A stretch of 64,000 nucleotides of DNA. It comes from Endocarpon pusillum Z07020 (taxonomy: Eukaryota; Ascomycota; Eurotiomycetes; Verrucariales; Verrucariaceae). Within the stretch, counting starts at the first letter, position 1, and every line of letters starts with the position of its first letter. Made by a program: the position numbers and the translations under genes. Below are positions 23,759-35,023 of the stretch, piece after piece. Location: NCBI RefSeq assembly GCF_000464535.1, contig NW_006913589.1, forward strand, positions 62,001 through 126,000, read 5' to 3'. Under the pieces are notes generated by a model. That model searched no databases. It was given only the letters and a program-made list of their open reading frames with translations, and had not been told where the DNA came from.

Positions 23759-25455
23759 ATGATATCTCCCCTGCAGTGGGATCATGGCAGATCATAAAGG
23801 AAGGGGCAAGGGTGAATGGGGGCTGGTATTTTTCTAACCACGACTTTCAATCCGAGATTTGGATCGTTTTTGGATCTCGCATGTGTGGGAAGAATGTGTC
23901 TGTTCTTTGAGCCTAAACCTGGCTTTCAATGACGCTCTGAAGGATTCTGCACACACTCATTACATTCGATATGTACCCATATGTACAGTAGCTGAAAGTT
24001 GATTAGATGAAAAGACAATGTGAATACTACTTTTGAAAGAAATTATCAGAACCAGTCTTGCGAAACTGAGTATTTGAACGCTATTTCCACTCGGTGATTG
24101 TGATGTTGATATGGCTCATTTAGTCTTTGGTTAATATATGGACTTTAGGTTAGCGGTAATTGGATACTACGTGCCTAGCTGCGTCATCTGTGTGCTGTCA
24201 CTCCTGGACCGGAGGTGGTTGTGTGCCTTTGGTTACTGTCTAGTATCTAAGGAGAAATGTGAGATGTGGTTCGCGATGTCGTCGGCTTTAGAGAAACAGA
24301 TGTCAGCTAATGCAACATCACGGTTTTGTGTCAATAAGACATGAACACGGGATGATCACAGTGATGTAAGGAAAATTAGAGGGTGTGCCGTCGAGCGTTG
24401 AACAATGCAGTGTAACAACAATGAGGTTGGCCGCGTCCAAGACCAGGCTAAAGCTGCGGTTGGGTGGTGTGGAGAAGATCTTCGCGGGATTGGACCAGGT
24501 TGCACACTAGGGCGGTCACGAGATATGTGGTTGGTTTCAGCGCTAGTATCCTTGCTTGAAAACGGCCCCTGTGCAGAACGGCTAAGCTCAGGTTAGCTTA
24601 AGTGCAAGTTTCGGGCCTCACCCGAATGGATGTGCATGAGATTTGCAGCACTGTGGCTGGGTGCAAGAAGTTGCCGTTGTCAGCACAAGTCTAACAATAA
24701 TCACTACATACTGTGTACTACGGTACCCTCATAAAGATATATTTATACTATACCAGATCAGGTGTGGAGAACCTGACGAGGGAAGCTTCGATTAAGTGTG
24801 GTGGTGAGGCATTCGATACTAGATGTTCTTACCACCATGCTATGAATACTTCAGCCAGGTACCGTAGTAGTACGCAGCATGCCTTCCTCTATGCTAGTAG
24901 TCTATCACAGTAGGACGCATAAATATTGTAAGTGTGGCCCTAGTAAAATTGCTTCTAACTCGAGCAGCTCTAGAAATAGACCGCAGGCACAATGTTTTAC
25001 GATAGAACTAGTAGAACAAGGCTGAATGTGTCGAATGCGTTGAACGACGAAGGATAGAGGGTACGTCATTCGTACAAGAGCAACAGGGCTATCTGTTTCA
25101 GCAATGGATGTTGATGTCAAGAAGATGCCAGGTAGTTGTTGAGGCCAATGGGATGCAAGATCGGTATTAGATGTATACCAAGCTAGTCCTAATCGAGCGA
25201 TTTGCGGAGTTTCTCTTGGCGTTACAAGCTGCTGCGCTGTAAATTACACATGCCTCCTACGGCATTAAACTAGGGGAGCTTCGTAACACAGCATTGCTCT
25301 TCCAGCACCTTCACCACCTCAACTCAACCCAGGGCTCATCAAAATGGTCTGTGAGAAGCATCATCCGCCCTAATCCTGGTGGAAAATCTAATTTTAACCA
25401 CCCCTGAATCAACAAATCCGAACTCGCACCTCCCGGAAACCCTGGTAACAACAGC
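23759..25455. other. intergenic, no gene recognised
   Basis: The first 200 bp are the probable 3' UTR of the secreted protein. TACGGTACC and CCGTAGTAGTAC motifs occur at about 24719 and 24861. The frames seen here have no family resemblance. Confidence 0.4.
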
Positions 25456-26003
25456 ATGCCACCGATCCTCAAACCGCGCGGCTCGGTCTTCAATTTACGA
25501 GTAAAGCCCCCCTCCCCTTTCTCCCTCTCCCTCTCCCCCTCTCGAATCCACGCCCTCTAACCACCCCCTTTCACACCTCCTCAATATCCCCAAACTGACC
25601 CTCCTCCCCAAACAACCATCAGACCGTCACCGCCCCCATCGCCGCCCTCACCATGGCCGTCCTCCTCTACACCTACAGCGTGACCTCCATCCGCGCCGCC
25701 AAACGCAACGCGCAGCTCCACCTCGAAGCCGACGGACATGCGTCGGGAATCACTGAGCCGGCATGGTGTGCTGGACAAGGTGCCGGGGACGGGTGGAGTG
25801 GAGCTGTTCCGGGATGCGAGGCCGGAGAACAGGAGGGAAACCGCGAGGATGGGGGATAAGAGGGCGAGGAAGCTTGGGGAGGATGAGATGGAGATGGGGA
25901 GGGCGCCGAGGACGGGGGTGGAGGGGAGGCTGGAAGGGTATAAGGGGATGGGGAGGGCGGTGGAGAGGTTTAAGGAGGAGAGGCCTGAGGTTCCTGATGA
26001 TTA
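25456..26003 (+). CDS. small fungal protein with one membrane segment, frame broken in a GC-rich exon
   Basis: Exon 1 from ATG 25456 encodes MPPILKPRGSVFNLR. A CT-rich intron (about 25499-25621, gtaaag...catcag) joins it to TVTAPIAALTMAVLLYTYS, a single hydrophobic segment, followed by VTSIRAAKRNAQLHLEADG. The rest of the protein continues in another frame from about 25738: MRRESLSRHGVLDKV and a charged C terminus ending EERPEVPDD. No intron fits between the two halves, so a small indel near 25735 is likely. The N-terminal half resembles short uncharacterised fungal proteins with a SIRAAK-NAQ motif after the membrane helix. Function is unknown. Whether the break is real or an assembly error cannot be decided here. 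Confidence 0.6.
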
Positions 26004-26343
26004 ATGGCAGTGGAGTAATGAGAGGACATTGGGTGGCGGGTACAGTTTTGCCAGCACAATCGCACTTCTACGCATCACAGCAAGCGTTCCGGGTTCAATG
26101 GGCTTTATTCATGGTTCTAGAAGTCTGGAGGCCAGCTTTGTGGGGTAAAGTCATTCCCAAATGATTCCGGTTATTCTGGTTGTCCTTCTCGCATCCTTGA
26201 TTATCCTGTCATCCTTCTGTGTCAACTCTCAGCCAGAGCACGAAAAATGACGACCAGCTGCTTTCCATCCCTCTCCATCATGCCCTTGCATTTCTTCATG
26301 CTGTTGAGCTGGGGCTTCTGCCAGATCAGCACAAGAAGTGGCG

Positions 26344-26399
26344 NNNNNNNNNNNNNNNNNNNNNNNNNNNNNNNNNNNNNNNNNNNNNNNNNNNNNNNN
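26344..26399. other. assembly gap (56 N) abutting a microsatellite
   Basis: The N run is directly followed by the ATG repeat, so the gap probably marks the unresolved edge of the array. Confidence 0.98.
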
Positions 26400-26870
<471 letters not shown>

Positions 26871-28079
26871 CTGAGAGGCACGGTCAAGATGGTGGGGGCT
26901 ATTTTGCTACAATTATACGATATTGGCTGGGCTAGCATAGACGACAATGGTTTTCTAGATACGGATGGTATGCTAAGGTTCTAGGTGACTGTGGTAGTGG
27001 TGACATATGTGGAAGTGGCTATGATGATGTGGTTGGGAGTTGTGGTGGAGGGCACTTTTGTGAAGCTCTGGGCTGTAAATTGACTGCTGATCAGGGACAT
27101 TGTCTTGCACGTGTAGCTGTGGAATTGTGGATGGGAGGTGTTGGAGCTTTGTAGTGAACACTGCTCTGTATGGAAGATATAGTCCTTATAAATCCATTGG
27201 CATTTGCCATTGTGGTCTGCGCCAGAAGAACAGTGTATAACCTCAATGGCTATGGAAGGGACAAGATGAAAGCAGAGAGCTGCAAGGTAGATACATTCCT
27301 TTCCCCCCGAAATCCAGAGTTAACCATGTAGAGGAGCTCAAACTGAATGTTCAAGAAAGCGTCTGGGACACTTGACACACGACAGCAGAAGAGGAACTTC
27401 GCAGTACAGGGTACCCTGCTGAGACCTACATGCGAAGAACTGAGTAGAACTGGGTGCTGGTAGCTCTCAGCTCTCTTTCCCTAGTTTCTTTTGTCTTGTG
27501 TCCTTCAGAGCACTTTCTAGACTTTCTGGGCTCCCCCCGTCATGAGCCACAATTCTGATCTCGACTATCATCCACCTGCCTCTTAAACGTGCAGAAAGTA
27601 AGTCGTGTTACCTATCAAGGAGCAAAGCACGCAGATGTACATTAAAAAAAAAGGCTGGTACAGAACGGCAGGAAATTTGCTCTGAAATTGCCACTGGAAA
27701 TGGGCTTAACTAAAATGCAGGCAATTGGGGCTCAATGCATGCTCCTCATGAGTGGCATAAGATTCAGGCTCAACGAAGCATTGACGGCTCTAGCAGACAT
27801 TGAGCGTTGAACCACCACTGCAAGTAAGATGCACATTTCGGCTGGGTTTACGAGGTATGTGTGAACAACCTGGCAGCATACGTAGTATGCTACAAGACTC
27901 GATCTCCGGGAAAGGGATAATTCTTGGCGGCAGGGAGAGAAGAATTGCCTCGGCTCAGAGTCCAGGATCCAGGATAGAGCGGCATGGTGACGGAGCCGAC
28001 AAAATTGGTCCAAATCGAAGAATCACGAGGCATGTTTTTGAGAACATCTGTTCCATGGTAGTATCAGAGGCTTGCAGAG
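26871..28079. other. intergenic, no gene recognised
   Basis: This lies between the microsatellite and PEX19. A CATACGTAGTATG palindrome occurs at about 27878-27890. No coding frame with family resemblance is present; the last few hundred bases should carry the PEX19 promoter. Confidence 0.4.
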
Positions 28080-29304
28080 ATGTCAGAAAGTAAGGGAGAT
28101 GCGCAGCCTCACAATGAAGCAGAAGCACCACCTACATCTGCACCAGTAACCAAACCAGTTACAGCCGACGACGACTCGGACCCAGATTTCGATGACCTTG
28201 ATGGTGATATATTTCGTTCGTGCCTGCTGTATTCCTTGCGCTTACCTCGCTGTCTCCGTCCAGATGTGCTCGATCAGTTCTCTTCTGCTCACGAGCAACC
28301 CACACCTCAGCCCAATGTCCAACCACAACAGCCCACACCTTCCTCGTCGGGGCCCGGAAGACCCTCGTCATCTGGAACGACCCCGATGGCTGCACCTTCT
28401 CTCATGACTCCTGAATCCTCCGAATCAGAAGAGGCATTCCTCGCGCGTCTGGCCTTAGAAATGTCCTCGGTACTAGGGAACCTGAACCCGGATCCCAGCG
28501 CCTCGACCGCATCAGCCGAGGACATCTCCACAATGGGCAAAGAACTGGAAGAATTCACCAGCACTATGGAGAAACAAGGCCTGAAGCCCGAGGATCTACT
28601 GAAAGCTATTCTGGGAGACGACCTACCGACGGAAGCCCCTCCCCCAAGCGCCATCCCATCGACAGACTCGAAACCCCAACCCTCCGCGCAGAATCCCTCA
28701 AAAGCCTCCTCCTCCTCCTCCGGCGAAAAAGAGTCCTTCGATTCAACCATTCGTCGCACCATGGAGCGCATGCAAGCATCCGACTCCAACGCCACCAACG
28801 CCGCCACCAAACCCACCGCCGAGGGCACGACCGGAGAAGAAGAAGACATGCTCGCCACCCTCCTCAAAGCCCTGGAAACCTCGCGCCGCTGGCACCAGCG
28901 ACACCACCTCTGCTGGCGACCCCAACTCCGAAGACCCCCTCAGCAAGATGTTCCTCGGCATGATGGAACAACTCACCAACAAAGACATGCTCTACGAGCC
29001 CATGAAGGAGCTCGACTCCAAGTACCCGGAGTGGCTGGCAAAGAAGAAGGGGGAACTACCGGACGAGGATTACAAGAGATATGAAGGACAGAGGGGCGTG
29101 GTGAGGGAGATTGTGGCGAAATTCGAGGAGAAGGCATACAGCGATGAGGATTCGAGATGTAGGGAGTTTATCTGGGAGAGGATGCAGAAGATGCAGGCGA
29201 TGGGGAGTCCGCCGGAGGATCTGATTGCAAATCCCTTTCCGGGGATGATGGGAGGAGGAGGAGGGAGTGGGAAGCAAGACGATGCTGGATGTCCGACCCA
29301 ATGA
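28080..29304 (+). CDS. PEX19: peroxisomal membrane protein import receptor PEX19, with one frame break
   Basis: Exon 1 from ATG 28080 ends at 28203. A 60-nt intron (28204-28263) joins DPDFDDLD to DVLDQFSSAHEQP, the conserved acidic DLDDVLD-F motif that binds PEX3. A Pro/Ser-rich linker, EEAFLARLALEMSSVLGNL and EDMLATLLKALET follow. Near 28885 the frame shifts: the family sequence continues as DPLSKMFLGMMEQLTNKDML, YEPMKELDSKYPEWL and the GQRGVVREIVAKFEE region in the +1 frame to the stop at 29304. The protein ends GCPTQ, a CaaX box for farnesylation, as in other PEX19 proteins. PEX19 is the cytosolic chaperone and shuttle receptor for peroxisomal membrane proteins. Both halves are well preserved and the shift lies in GC-rich sequence, so an assembly error is more likely than a pseudogene. 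Confidence 0.92.
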
Positions 29305-29488
29305 GTGGGAGAAAGGCTGGGTTAATGAGTTTCTGAGATCATCTGCATAGAGAGAGGCCTTCAGGCTCGATACTCTGAGCATGGGATTATGATACCCCTT
29401 GGCAATTACGTATACAGGTATTGCTTCACATTCGCACATTTTCCCCATGTTTTGGTCCCATCCTGTCCCATCGCCAGTCTGTTAATTC

Positions 29489-30498
29489 TTATGAGAGATC
29501 CATGCTCGAACTCAGTTGACCTTGATCAGCATCCAGACCAGAATCCTGACCCCATTGCTGCTGCTGCACCGGCCAGCGCCCTGGACCTCCTTGCTCCTGA
29601 CTGCCACTGATGACCTCCATAAACAGCTGATCGTAATCCTCCTCGTCCGAACCATAGCTCCCAGAGCCACCAGACCGGAAACCTTCATGATCACTCAGCC
29701 GCCGTCTCTGCCACTGCTCTTCCCAGCCCCTCCTCTCATCTCCATTCTCTCGTAACCTCATCTCCTCATCCTCATCCTCATCCTCATCCTCCCTCTCCAA
29801 CAAATACTGCGCCAACGCCTCGATCTCCTCCTCCTCCGTCAACGGCACAATTCCATCCGCCTCACCGCCAAGCCCATCCATCCCCTCCATCCTGCCATCG
29901 CCATCCAGTTCCTCAGCGACAGCGGTCGCAGGCGCTCTCCGCTTCAGTCGCTCCTCCCACTCCCTCCGCTCCTTCACAAAATCCATGCGTAACACCTGAT
30001 CCCTCCTCCCCTCGAACCCCGCGCATCATCGCGCTGTTTACGGATCCTATCGCGAAAGAGCGTTCTCCGTCGGTCTTTGGCCGCGGCCGCGTGGGCGCTG
30101 AGCGTGGCGGTGGGTGTGGAGGCGCGGGAGCGGGAGGCGAATGTTGCGGAGGAGGTGGTGACGTTTGCATTGGTGGACATGGAGGTTGTTGAGGTTGAGG
30201 TTGAGGAGATGGCGAAGATGGAGGGTGTGGATGCTCGGCGGGGTTGGGGTCGGGGGGTGAGTGAGAAGGCTTGCTGAACTGGGGCGTAATGGGCGAGGGG
30301 AGAGCTTTTGGTGTCTAGAAGAGGAGGGGACGAGGACCATTGAGGAGGAGGAGGCGGGAGGGGAGGAGGCATCAGGTTCGCATTTCGTGACGTTCGGAGT
30401 GGGGAGGGCGTTTTGGGGCTGAAGTCGTGCTGGCTTTGTTCGAATGTTACCGGTGCTGTCGGGGTTGCAATGGTGTACATGTTCTTGAGTAATTTCAA
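29489..30498 (-). CDS. fungal protein of unknown function with Pro/Ser-rich N half and acidic C half, probable frame break
   Basis: The minus-strand frame from ATG 30498 (MKLLKNMYTIATPTAPVTFE) is Pro/Ser/Thr-rich and leads to a basic stretch RRRTLFRDRIRKQRDDARG. It then ends in a run of unlikely residues. From about 30025 a second frame continues naturally with RRDQVLRMDFVKERREWEER, then EEEEIEALAQYLLERE, a run of EDEDEDEE, and a Gln/Gly-rich end with stop at 29489. The junction lies in a G-rich run where one base seems lost. The layout, a basic helix followed by a RERR-EWEE helix and an acidic EEEEIEALAQYL segment, is one I associate with uncharacterised fungal proteins. It is convergent with PEX19. 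No function is assigned. Confidence 0.6.
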
Positions 30499-31474
30499 GA
30501 GCTTTCCTCCCTTCGGATTCGTGATGAGATGGGATTGCTGAGGATTGATGATGATGATTGTGGAAGTGGGCCGGAAAGAGCGATCATGCAGCGTGGAGAC
30601 ACTTGAACGCGTCTCGCGTTATATATTAAATGTCTTGGCGATTGTAAACTCGCATTTTCTGCACTTAGCTGTTTGCATGTCATTCCAGTTGAGCAGAAAA
30701 AGTACTTGAGAGGCTAATCTGTCAAAGAGTGAAGTATGTAAACAAATACACAGTCAGCTCATTGACTAAGTGTACCTGAACGAGAGACCCTTCTTTTCCA
30801 AGATCTCACAACATATCCTTGTGAACAATACTCTTACACCACGTTACAGCATCTTTCCGAGGAGGGTTTCACTCTATGCGGTGAGTTAACACCATTGGCA
30901 TGAAGTCTGAACAGAAGGACAAGATTTAGCCCGATGAAAACATCTTGCATGGCAATCTAGGAGACGTTTACTACCAATCTCTAAGGTCGTGTACTCGCGA
31001 GTCGTGATACGAGCTCCATTTCCAATCAGCTCTGTTCTCCGTTCGCTCTATTTGTCTGGTCTCATTCTACGCGAGAACAGGTTGCCGCCACCCAAGAAGG
31101 TGCTCCGCCGATCCCGGGCTCCAATGCGGCAGTCAGCGGCGTCTCTAAGGGCCTTCCAGGTGAGTACAAGGACCAAAACTTGGAATTCGTTGTCATCCAT
31201 CCTGGCATAACAAGATGAATCTAGCACGGGCCAGAGACATCAGAGGCCAGAGGCGTTCGAGCCAGGAGAGGTAGCAATGGTGCGACAATCTGGTGGCAAA
31301 GGTCCAAGGGACAATGGCGATGGCTGGCATTGGTAGGCTATGGTGTAACTCTAATGAGATTCTCAACTCCAACTCCTGGTTTTCCGAGCTGCTCGATGGA
31401 CAGCAAGATATCTTCTGCGTGCTACCATGCAACAAAGCTGTATGCTGATGGAAGATGTGAGCCCCTGTCTTCCT
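30499..31474. other. intergenic, no gene recognised
   Basis: It holds the upstream region of the orphan gene and the downstream region of the Ap4A phosphorylase locus. The frames present (up to about 107 codons) overlap each other and resemble nothing known. Confidence 0.4.
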
Positions 31475-32472
31475 TCAGTCCCAAGGAATACCAAGCCTTG
31501 CGAGATATTCAGTGTACCCCAGCTCAGCCCACTGGTTTCTCTGCTGTCTACTTGGAACTACAACAGTACCTAGCATGCCCGATGCATTGGCTCCGAAAGG
31601 ACCACTCCAGACGGCGGTTCTGCGAGGTATCAATACGATCCAGTCGGCAGTGAAGATCACGTTGTAGTCGTGCCCAGTTTGTGCCGCTTTCAATGCTTTC
31701 TGAGTCTCTATGAGGAGGCGCTGGTACTTCTCGAAAACATCTCTTGCGGTGGCGGTCGCAGTGATGCGCATGACAAAGTGTTTGAAGGGCACATTGCTGA
31801 TCATGTCCTCAATGTGCTTGGACGAAGTAGCCCGCGCCGGGAAGAGGCCCTGGCCCATTGAGCTTGGGAGCGGGAAGACCTGAAGATGCTTGTGGTCCTG
31901 GGAGAACCCTGCATTCGCTCCGCAATTGTAAATAACCATTGGAGGCGTCTTGAACGCTTTCAACACCGCCCATCCGGCCGCGATGTCCGAGCCGTTGAGA
32001 ACGTCTGTTTGTGGCGCATATTTGACTGATGGCAAGACAAGCATAGGCCTCTACGCACCGTATTTCTTGACTAAGAGTCGGTGAGACAAGCCCACATTCG
32101 CGATGATTTCCTGGGGCACAGGATTCTCGAACGGTCCGCCGGCTTTTGTCCTTTCTGGTGAATCAGGCGCAGCGATGGGTTTCTTGCCGAAGAATGATAC
32201 AATGCGGAACTCAAACTATGTTCACAATGCACGGGTCATACAAAATGCAGTAGGCAAAAAGTTTTTTTTGGCTAGGGTCCAACCAAATATTCTTTTTGGT
32301 ACCAAAAGGGATATGGACACTGTATGTTTCATACCTGAAATCCTTCATGCTGTACTATCTCCGGTTCAGATGCCTCGTATAATATATCACCACTGGCAAC
32401 CAGCTTATCGAAACGCTCGAGGACAGTGTTCTCAAGATCATTTGCTAAGGTAATTCTTGGCGAGCCTACCAT
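31475..32472 (-). pseudogene. Ap4A phosphorylase / ATP adenylyltransferase with one premature stop
   Basis: Two exons can be joined: 32472-32335 (MVGSPRITLANDLENTVLER ... EPEIVQHEGFQ) and 32215-31475, with a 119-nt intron. The second exon reads FEFRIVSFFGKKPIAAPDSP, GGPFENP, then an in-frame TAG at 32051-32053 (codon 101), then RPMLVLPSVKYAPQTDVLN, the nucleotide-binding histidine motif SQDHKHLQVFP, and the family-typical end ELGYTEYLARLGIPWD. Ignoring the stop, the protein is 292 residues, the normal size. At the stop position relatives carry a residue between the conserved Lys-Tyr and Arg-Pro-Met motifs. The HxHxQ-type site is intact. A transposon begins 130 bp upstream of the ATG. The enzymes split Ap4A with phosphate to ADP and ATP. 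One stop could be real loss of function or a sequencing error. Confidence 0.8.
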
Positions 32473-32601
32473 TAGTCGTCAGGGAAGAGCAGAGTATTCC
32501 TCTATCCATCCACGACATGTGTACAGCACAGCGAAAGCGGAAAAGAGAAAGACCAAAAACAGCAAAGTTGACGCTTGTTTGAGCCGCCGGCGCGAAGCGG
32601 G

Positions 32602-33896
32602 CCGAAGCTTGGCGCAGAAATTTATGGCAGTTCTCAGATCCCCTTCCTCCCCCCCCTTCTTCATTCCTCTATTTCTCTACTAATACTCACTCAAATTTAG
32701 GGAACAATGGATTCTGAACAGGGAAATAGACGACGCGTCTGCCGAAAGTCTCATTCGATTGATCCTCCTTCTCCTGCGGCCTTACGAACGCCAAAAACGA
32801 TAGTCGATACGCCGCGCCGAGCGCGCCTTCTTGCTGATGCACGCCACACAGCTGGCAAATTGCCTCGTACAAAGCTATTTAAGATACATAATATAGCAAA
32901 TCGAACTGGCTATCGAATCCTTAAAGAAGGAACTGCGCGCCGCAGCGAAAAAGTCCACAATCGAGGTCGCAAAAAGATACTTGCTCCATACGAATGCGAA
33001 GCTATCGAGGCTGTCGAAGATGCTAATTTTGGCTTTGCTTCGTCAAGTCATTTAAGGGTGGCAAGGACAATTGGTCTAGCTAATGGCTCCGAACGTGCAA
33101 TTCAACAAAATATGAAGGATTTTGGTGTAGGGACCTATATGGCTGCCCAGAAAAAAATGCTCTCACAATCACATATCGATGCCCGAATTATATGGGGATT
33201 TGACCGTCAATATTGGCAATTAGATGCATTTAAGAAGTTTCGATGGTGCGACGAGTCCCATTTCGCCACTTGCTTGCAACGACAGGCTCGAATTCATCGT
33301 CGAAAGGGTTATGAGGCTCGAAATGCCCTCTTGAAGACCCAATTTAGATTAAAACGCCAAAATCAATCTATACACGTATATGGCGTTGTTAGATAGAATT
33401 TCAAGGGTCAGCTCTACTTCTATACCGGCTCTGGTATAGGGGGACGGCTTGTTCAAGCTGATTACATAATTATTCTTGAGCAAATCGTCGCTCCTGAATG
33501 GGATGAGAATTACGTTTTGGTCGAAGATAATGATGGGCCTCATGGAACCAAAGGAAAGCGATTTAATAAGGTCAAAGCTCTCAAAGCCCGACTTGGTATC
33601 CAATGGGAAATGAATCCTCCGAATTCGCCAGATCTCAACCCTATTGAGACTATCTGGAGGATAATTAAGCAAAGGTTGAAGTCCAGGGGGGTCATCTTCG
33701 AAGAAGCCATTCTGCGCCGCGCTATTCAAGAGGAGTGGGATAAAATAACCATCAAGGAGATTAATGAGGCTATCTCAAAAATGCCAGATAGAGTAGCTGC
33801 CCTAAATGAGCGAAATGGGCGCCCTATCCCCTATTAAATGGCTGTGTAGATAGCACGAATCTGAGAACTGCCATAAATTTCTGCGCCAAGCTTCGG
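32602..33896 (+). mobile_element. Tc1/mariner-superfamily DNA transposon with 38-bp perfect terminal inverted repeats
   Basis: The left repeat 32602-32639 (ccgaagcttggcgcagaaat...) is an exact reverse complement of 33859-33896 over 38 bp. The element is about 1.3 kb and encloses one transposase frame. No TA duplication is evident at the outer edges (gcgggcc on the left, cttcgggcc on the right), so either the true ends lie slightly outside or the target duplication was lost. It lies between the Ap4A phosphorylase locus, whose promoter it adjoins, and a damaged CorA-like gene. Confidence 0.92.
32707..33837 (+). pseudogene. Tc1/mariner-type DDE transposase with a single in-frame stop
   Basis: The frame from ATG 32707 to TAA 33837 is 376 codons with one internal TAG at 33394-33396 (codon 230). 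The N-terminal part is a basic helix-turn-helix DNA-binding region (LFKIHNIANRTGYRILKEGT, RRSEKVHNRGRKKIL). The catalytic core follows: RWCDESHF (first Asp), VLVEDNDGPHGT (second Asp) and NSPDLNPIETIW (Asp/Glu). By my count 39 residues lie between the Asp of EDN and the Glu of PIE, longer than the 34 of Tc1. The internal TAG sits where relatives often have Trp (VVR-stop-NFKGQLYFYT); TGG to TAG is the CpA-to-TpA change on the opposite strand expected from RIP. Otherwise the frame is undamaged, so inactivation looks recent. Confidence 0.88.
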
Positions 33897-35023
33897 GCCA
33901 TGCTCCAACTGCCAACCACCTCATATCTGCCATTAAATCTTGAGGCATAGAACTGAAGCGAAGAAATGTTCACAACAACAGACGCTCGATGGAGGTTTTA
34001 ATGACAGGCCCTCCACCCTCCAAATACGGAGTAAGGTGAGCGGCTCCAACACGCCAAGGCTGAAACACGCCCCCATAATGGTCAATGAATGTATGGGAGA
34101 GACCGTAGAGCCAGATATAAGTAATACAATGCCCAGCTGTCGAGTAGGACACATCTAACTCGGCGGCTACAGTATGTACACAGGCTTTTGTCAAGACCTA
34201 GTTTCGAAGTTGGACGAATACCTCCCTGAGTATTACCGAAGGTTAAAAGCACACCAGAAGCCGTGAAATCTACTTACGCGGGACGAAACGGGAGATGCAA
34301 AGGGATCAATAGATCTCAGCGTGACGCGGAAGACTGTTTTGGACCAGACTCTGTTTCCTCATGGGCCACCTTATACTTCGTTTGCCGTTAATAACCTTAG
34401 CTACGAGCAACACCTTCTATCGAATGACGACAACTTCGTTGACAGCACGTCATGCGATATCTTTGAAATAACAAGCAATGGTATAGGACAGTGGATGAGA
34501 GGCCTGGGAGATGCTGAACTTCTATCCCACCTCAAGGTCAGAAAGGCATTCTCCGTGCAGAGGTTCTTGCAATTCTAACAAGCTGGTATTCAGGATCGAT
34601 CGCAATCGAACAACCCTCTGGCCACCAGAATATTGTAAGGACAGACCACAATCTTGCACCACTGCCTCCATAAACCATGCGCTACGTCCCAAAACCTCGA
34701 TCTAATGTTCCGCCCAGATTTCTTACGCTCGACTCTCCCGAGACCAACAATTGCAAGCGGCCAACCTTTGGCTGCCGCCTTTCTTTACGAAAGCATACGA
34801 CCAATGCGCTGCTGAATCAATTAGAGGTTAGAGCCGAGTTTATTTCGCTTCTGCTCGGTCAGCCAGTGGTGAATTTTTTACCTTCGGCTAGTTTCGAAAC
34901 TTTCGATGGAAATGGCCAGCTTCAGAAACTCGGTACCAGTCAGCCGTATGAACATGATGGATTCTTCCGCTGACTTCGTGCTCAGACTTCATCTGTCAAC
35001 AGCCCTGGTGGGGCTTCGGCCAC
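33897..35023. other. degraded sequence upstream of a CorA-like gene
   Basis: Several short frames (34321-34578, 34677-34973) have coding-like composition and may be decayed 5' exons of the CorA-like gene, but stops interrupt them and no consistent splice model emerged. On the minus strand 33970-34194 reads ITYIWLYGLSHTFIDHYGGV, which I do not recognise. Confidence 0.3.

Noticed and set aside
28307..28867. 186-residue minus-strand ORF
   Set aside because: It is antisense to PEX19 coding sequence.
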